Of a stretch of DNA of 64,000 bases, positions 60,450 through 64,000 are shown in pieces. This DNA comes from Geosiphon pyriformis (lineage: Eukaryota; Glomeromycota; Glomeromycetes; Archaeosporales; Geosiphonaceae), in contig JAAOMT010000040.1 of NCBI GenBank assembly GCA_016748015.1, positions 346,609 to 410,608 of the forward strand. Direction: 5' to 3'. Numbering within the stretch: the stretch's first letter is position 1; each line of letters begins with the position of its first letter. Below the pieces are notes generated by a model. The model saw only the letters and a list, made by a program, of their open reading frames with translations. It was not told where the DNA came from and ran no database searches. Made by a program: the position numbers and the translations under genes.

Positions 60450-60600
60450 ATGGAATTCCAGAATTCTTCTCAAGAAGAATTGCAGGATTCCAGAAATTCG
60501 AGAATTCTCATACAAGAAATTGCAGGATTCCAGAATTCCAGGATTTTTCTTAAAAAGAATTGTAAGATTTCAGAAATTTCAGAATTCCTGGTATGAAAAA
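60450..60600 (+). repeat. GAATTC-rich tandem repeats in the C LTR
   Basis: Three imperfect units of about 50 bp combine AGAATTGCAGGATTCCAGAA and TTCCAGAATTC. They are partly palindromic, since GAATTC and AAGAATTCTT are self-complementary. They are in the presumed U3 region upstream of the TATA-like motif. Confidence 0.75.
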
Positions 60601-60624
60601 TTAAGAAATTGAGGAATCTCAATT

Positions 60625-60636
60625 ATGTATATATAG
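60625..60636 (+). promoter_or_regulatory. Candidate TATA element of the C LTR
   Basis: TGTATATATAGC, followed by a comparatively mixed-base region (AGTAACATTAGAAG). It lies between the U3-like repeats and the likely transcript start. It resembles the TATA-like motif in the candidate LTR at 32149-33162. Confidence 0.4.
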
Positions 60637-61229
60637 CAGTAACATTAGAAGTAGAAAAAACAAACCTCTCAGTTTAGATTTGATCTAAGCAATCTTCTAA
60701 TTTACAAATATCAATAAATAATTATTCTCTATCTCAAATCTACTCTCCACTATCAACACTTCATGTTGATAGTAATTAATACCTAACCACACTAGAACAA
60801 TAGCTCTTGATCACGGTTATTGATAGGATACTAACCATTATTGCCTTAGCTTATTTCTTATTTCTTATTTCTTTTATTTTATTTTTTTTTTGTTGTTATT
60901 ACTAATTGATTAAAGGATTAAGTACTGAGATACAGACATCATAGAAACTGGTAAAAAACCCATGAAACAAGAGTAGAACACTTATAGATTTGAGGATAGC
61001 TTACCAGAAAGATTACCAGCCACCATGCTAAGAAAAAAATTTGACGGAATTGCAATTCTGAGAGGCTATTGAAACAATTATTAAAATCTCTATCTATTAT
61101 ACAAAGGACTCTACAACAAAAACCTTCAGATCAACCAAACCTTCAGATACCAACAGCAGAATATCAATCAGGCACCAAGTTACGGATTTGTTATTTAATT
61201 TGAGACCCCAAATAATCATCTGTAACATT

Positions 61230-61245
61230 TGGTGCTTCCTGTGAG
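61230..61245 (+). other. Primer-binding site of Ty3 C
   Basis: TGGTGCTTCCTGTGAG lies 2 bp after the LTR end. Its first seven bases equal those of the A1 site. Confidence 0.75.
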
Positions 61246-61281
61246 ATATAATTCTACAGAGAACCAGCACTAACAACAACT

Positions 61282-63420
61282 ATCTAAACAGTAGCAGAAT
61301 CCAAAAAAATAGAAACAAACCATTTAGGATTTGCAAAATTCTTATTCCAACATTATCACACTCATCTTGGATTAACAAATAATAGTTGGCCAACAGAATC
61401 AGCTTTCAATTGTTACATTAATAAGAGAATTGTATACCATTTAGAAGGCCAAAAAGATCCAGAATTCACTTTCAACAATTTTTTCAGTGAACTACTCCAA
61501 AGCACTACCCTTCTGCAAAACTATTTATTTACACCATTAATCACAGAAATAAACAGAGAAATTAAAAAATACACCAAACAAAAATTTCTTATCACATTTG
61601 CTAATAAAAAAAAAAGAAAACTACAAACACTAACAGGAACCTCAAAGCAAATCCAACTACCCACTTGGAAGAAACAAAGATTTGATTCACCAGCCAATCT
61701 ATCATATCATTACATACCTGGAAGCACTATCAATATAACATCAACAGACACGTCCACCACAAACATGACAATACTATTGAACAAGATTCTATTCTAAAAT
61801 AAACAAAAGAAAACAGAATTACTAGGAACATATAGTAATTACTTTGAGGAATTTAAATCACGATTCCCAATGCCATCAGAAATTTGATTACCACTACCAC
61901 AACCAGATTTTGGAGCCATTAGTTCTTGGAAAATAACTGACTTTAAAAAAGAAGAAGAAGATAAGAATCAGGAAAATAGTAACCAAAACATGATTCTAGA
62001 AAAACCAGAAATTGGAATTCCAGTTAATCAAACCCCAAAAAACCAGAACAATCAAAATCCTGACATTAATAATTAACAACACTTATCTTCAGTAATCATG
62101 ATCAATCTATTACTAGCTCTACCAATTGATGAACAGCAACAGCAATAGCTACAACCACCACAACAGCAACAACTACAACAACAACCACAACCATAATCAC
62201 AACTACCATTAGTACCAATGGCATATGCACTCATCACCAAAATTGAGAAATTTTCTGGCAAAAAGGATGATGCTCAAATGTGGATCAACAACATTACCAA
62301 AGCCATTACTGCCAATAATTGGGATAATGTTAGAGCCCTTTAAGCAATTTTTTATTTTCTTCAGGATGCCACCAACTCGTGATATTATAGCCTAGCTCAG
62401 AAACTCCAGACATTCAATGGATTTAAATTGGAATTTTTAAGATATTTTAGTAATAGCAATAGCATTAACCACTTAGCCAATACTTTTACCATAATTAAAC
62501 AAGAAAACACTGAAGCAGTTATCACTTATTTGGGATGTTTCCATTGAAATCTGTGCCAAATACAAGCTATTGATGCTGATTATTTCACCACAGCCCAGAT
62601 CCTGAATCAGTTTATTCATGAATTGCACAGTAGCATTTTGTAATACATATGTCCAATGCATCCAAAAACTCTTCAAGATGCAGTTACCAATGCACAAAAT
62701 TTCGAATTTGCTGAATTCAAAGCTAACCACACTCAAGCCATCAATTTAGTAATGAACAGATTATCTGAATTGAATTCTAAGCTGAAACAATTCAGTAATT
62801 CCATTGACAAAAAATTGGAAGGATACTTAGCTAACAATCAGGCAATTTATTAACCTCCACAATGATACAACAATCAAGGAACCACAAATCATTTCCAGAA
62901 TCAGTCATGTCCATTATCTTCTACTAATCAACAGTGGCAATAGAAAATACATGTTTGCTACTACTGTAGTAAACAAGGATATTTGAGAATTAACTGCAGA
63001 TCAAGAATAGATAACCAACAATTGGAAAATCAATTTCAAAATCTTGATCACCGATTTCAAACTCCGAATTATTAATCAAACTCAGAACTATATCAACCAA
63101 ATTACATACCTATAATGCAACAACAAATTTATTACCCACCAATTTATCAGTCAACAACACTCATCATTTATTAACTGCAGTCCCAACTCATTTATCAGCT
63201 GCAGTCTCAGGTAATTTATCAGCCCAACAAATTCAAACACCACTTCAGAACTTATCTCAAAACAGAACCCAAAAGCCAAGACTGACACAACAAAGCTGAA
63301 GATTATCAATAGTAGTTCATCAACTGATTCCCAGTTCCTCTATGCAACCATCAAGATTTTGACAACAGAATCTAGGAACTGAATACACCCAAAACCCAAA
63401 TTCTCAGAACTATTTAAGTC
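61282..63420 (+). pseudogene. Gag of Ty3 C (capsid, polyGln, CCHC-type knuckle)
   Basis: The frame begins around 61282 without a clear ATG (VAESKKIETNHLGFAKFLF). A long N-terminal part includes WPTESAFNCYINKRIVYHLE. A Gln-rich tract lies at 62125-62200. The capsid begins MAYALITKIEKFSGKKDDAQ and continues with WINNITKAITANNW and TLQDAVTNAQNFEFAEFK. A coiled-coil-like NRLSELNSKLKQFSNSIDKK is at 62755-62815. The knuckle CYYCSKQGYLRINC at about 62950-62995 has Tyr where His is expected (CAT to TAT). There are at least a dozen stops, nearly all from Gln or Trp codons, and a frameshift between 63170 and 63420. Confidence 0.8.
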
Positions 63421-63422
63421 TC

Positions 63423-64000
63423 TTGGTCACCCCAGAAGACACCACATCCAACAAACCAGAAGCCAACCAAAAGCCACTTATCAACAATATTCTGCCAGCA
63501 ACCATTATGGAGGACAAATCATTTGTTGCTATTTTTTCATTTGAACTCGAGGAACCAGTTAAAATGCTGCTATTCAGTAGAGCTGCCCTAAAATCAAAAC
63601 CCATTACTGCAATGTATACAGATGCTAAAGTTGATAAGCAATATATAAAACTGATTCTAGACAGTAGATTAGCTGGTAGTATCATCACAAAACAACTTAT
63701 AAACCAATTAGATTGTCAAGTTGATTGTACTGTGAGCACCAAAATTATAACAGCTGATGAAGCAACCAAAACTCTGATCAGCAAGATAGACAACTTATTT
63801 ATTGAAATTAATAGCATCATCATATTTATCAAAGTTCTTGTAATGGAAGCAACCTAGTACTAAGCACTTGTTGGTAATGACTGGCTGTCCAAAACCAATG
63901 TGACACTCGACTGGACCATACAAGAACTACACCTTAGCCAGAATGGTTAATACACATATGTACTAGCCACGTGTGGCCACTTCAAGACTATTACCCCACT
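63423..64000 (+). pseudogene. Retropepsin-like protease of Ty3 C (continues)
   Basis: This reads VKMLLFSRAALKSKPITAMY, then the active-site strand KLILDSRLAGSIITKQLINQ, then KIITADEATKTLISKIDNLF, VLVMEAT, two stops around Tyr, and ALVGNDWLSKTNVTLDW. The active-site triplet is D-S-R, as in A1 and A2. The frame stays open for 144 codons (63423-63857), then TAG at a likely Gln. Downstream text (GQYTYVLATCGHFK) continues to the window end, where any Cys-rich module and dUTPase would begin. Confidence 0.8.

Larger units (their letters stand above)
60389..61227 (+). repeat. 5' LTR of Ty3 C
   Basis: Starts TGTTACTTAT and ends ATCTGTAACA, giving inverted TGTTAC...GTAACA ends. It is followed after two bases by the primer-binding site. 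Its left part has GAATTC-rich repeats, then a TATA-like motif. Confidence 0.85.
60389..64000 (+). mobile_element. Ty3/gypsy-like element C (5' part)
   Basis: This is a younger LTR retrotransposon, richer in GC than its flanks. It has an 839-bp LTR, primer-binding site, gag with polyGln and a knuckle, and protease, and it continues past the window. It inserted into the gag relic at 60388. It shares the protease and capsid style with family A, but its LTR is different. Stops in gag are mostly TAA/TAG at Gln positions, and TGA at likely Trp. Confidence 0.88.

Noticed and set aside
62073-62261. Cysteine-rich small protein (CGCCCSCCCCGGCSYCCCC) on the minus strand
   Set aside because: It is the reverse complement of the CAA/CAG polyGln tract of element C gag, not a real metallothionein-like gene.
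1-64000. Mitochondrial or plastid origin because of high AT
   Set aside because: There are no organellar genes, rRNAs or tRNAs, and there are nested LTR and non-LTR retrotransposons with target duplications, typical of nuclear DNA.
1-64000. Alternative genetic code with TAA/TAG read as Gln
   Set aside because: Many stops do fall at Gln positions, but TGA also replaces Trp and Arg. Catalytic residues are lost too, and other copies have CAA/CAG at the same sites. Mutation explains this better than reassignment.

Overview
This window is a repeat graveyard from a very AT-rich eukaryotic nuclear genome. I found no host gene, rRNA, tRNA or CRISPR array. Everything interpretable is a retrotransposon or its debris. 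The element types (jockey-like non-LTR elements with EEP endonuclease, reverse transcriptase, RNase H and a C-terminal Cys/His finger; Ty3/gypsy elements with capsid, CCHC knuckle and retropepsin) and their protein style resemble those of arbuscular mycorrhizal fungi (Glomeromycotina). That assignment is inference from recall; no search was run.

Layout. 1-4949: minus-strand Ty3 element 'A1' (gag, protease, Cys-rich module, dUTPase, then the window edge; PBS and 5' LTR at its right end), inserted into a decayed LINE (L0, 4950-10075). 11544-17514: LINE copy L1, with a 16-bp target-site duplication. 17531-20640: ruined minus-strand Ty3 pol (IN, RNase H, RT) split by a solo LTR (18511-19271). 25014-31916: LINE copy L2, with a 13-bp duplication. 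33509-34473: solo LTR of family A. 34960-41665: LINE copy L3, the fullest. 43898-47089: plus-strand Ty3 element 'B' (LTR, PBS, gag, protease), cut by a family-A LTR (47090-48021). 48022-50995: minus-strand integrase, itself split by another LTR-like insert. 51000-57944: plus-strand Ty3 'A2' (leader, gag, protease, Cys-rich module, dUTPase, RT, part of RNase H). 57945-60388: minus-strand, internally deleted family-A element. 60389-64000: plus-strand Ty3 'C' (LTR, PBS, gag, protease), running off the window.

The most notable observation is that family A carries a recognisable dUTPase domain between protease and reverse transcriptase. It is preceded by a Cys-rich module and followed by a second conserved segment. 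The arrangement is visible in A1 and again in the separately decayed copy A2.

Decay is strongly biased. Most in-frame stops stand where Gln, Trp or Arg is expected (CAR to TAR, TGG to TGA/TAG, CGA to TGA), and repeat copies differ mainly by C-to-T and G-to-A changes. This suggests cytosine-deamination decay, either RIP-like or methylation-driven. All frames are read in the standard code.
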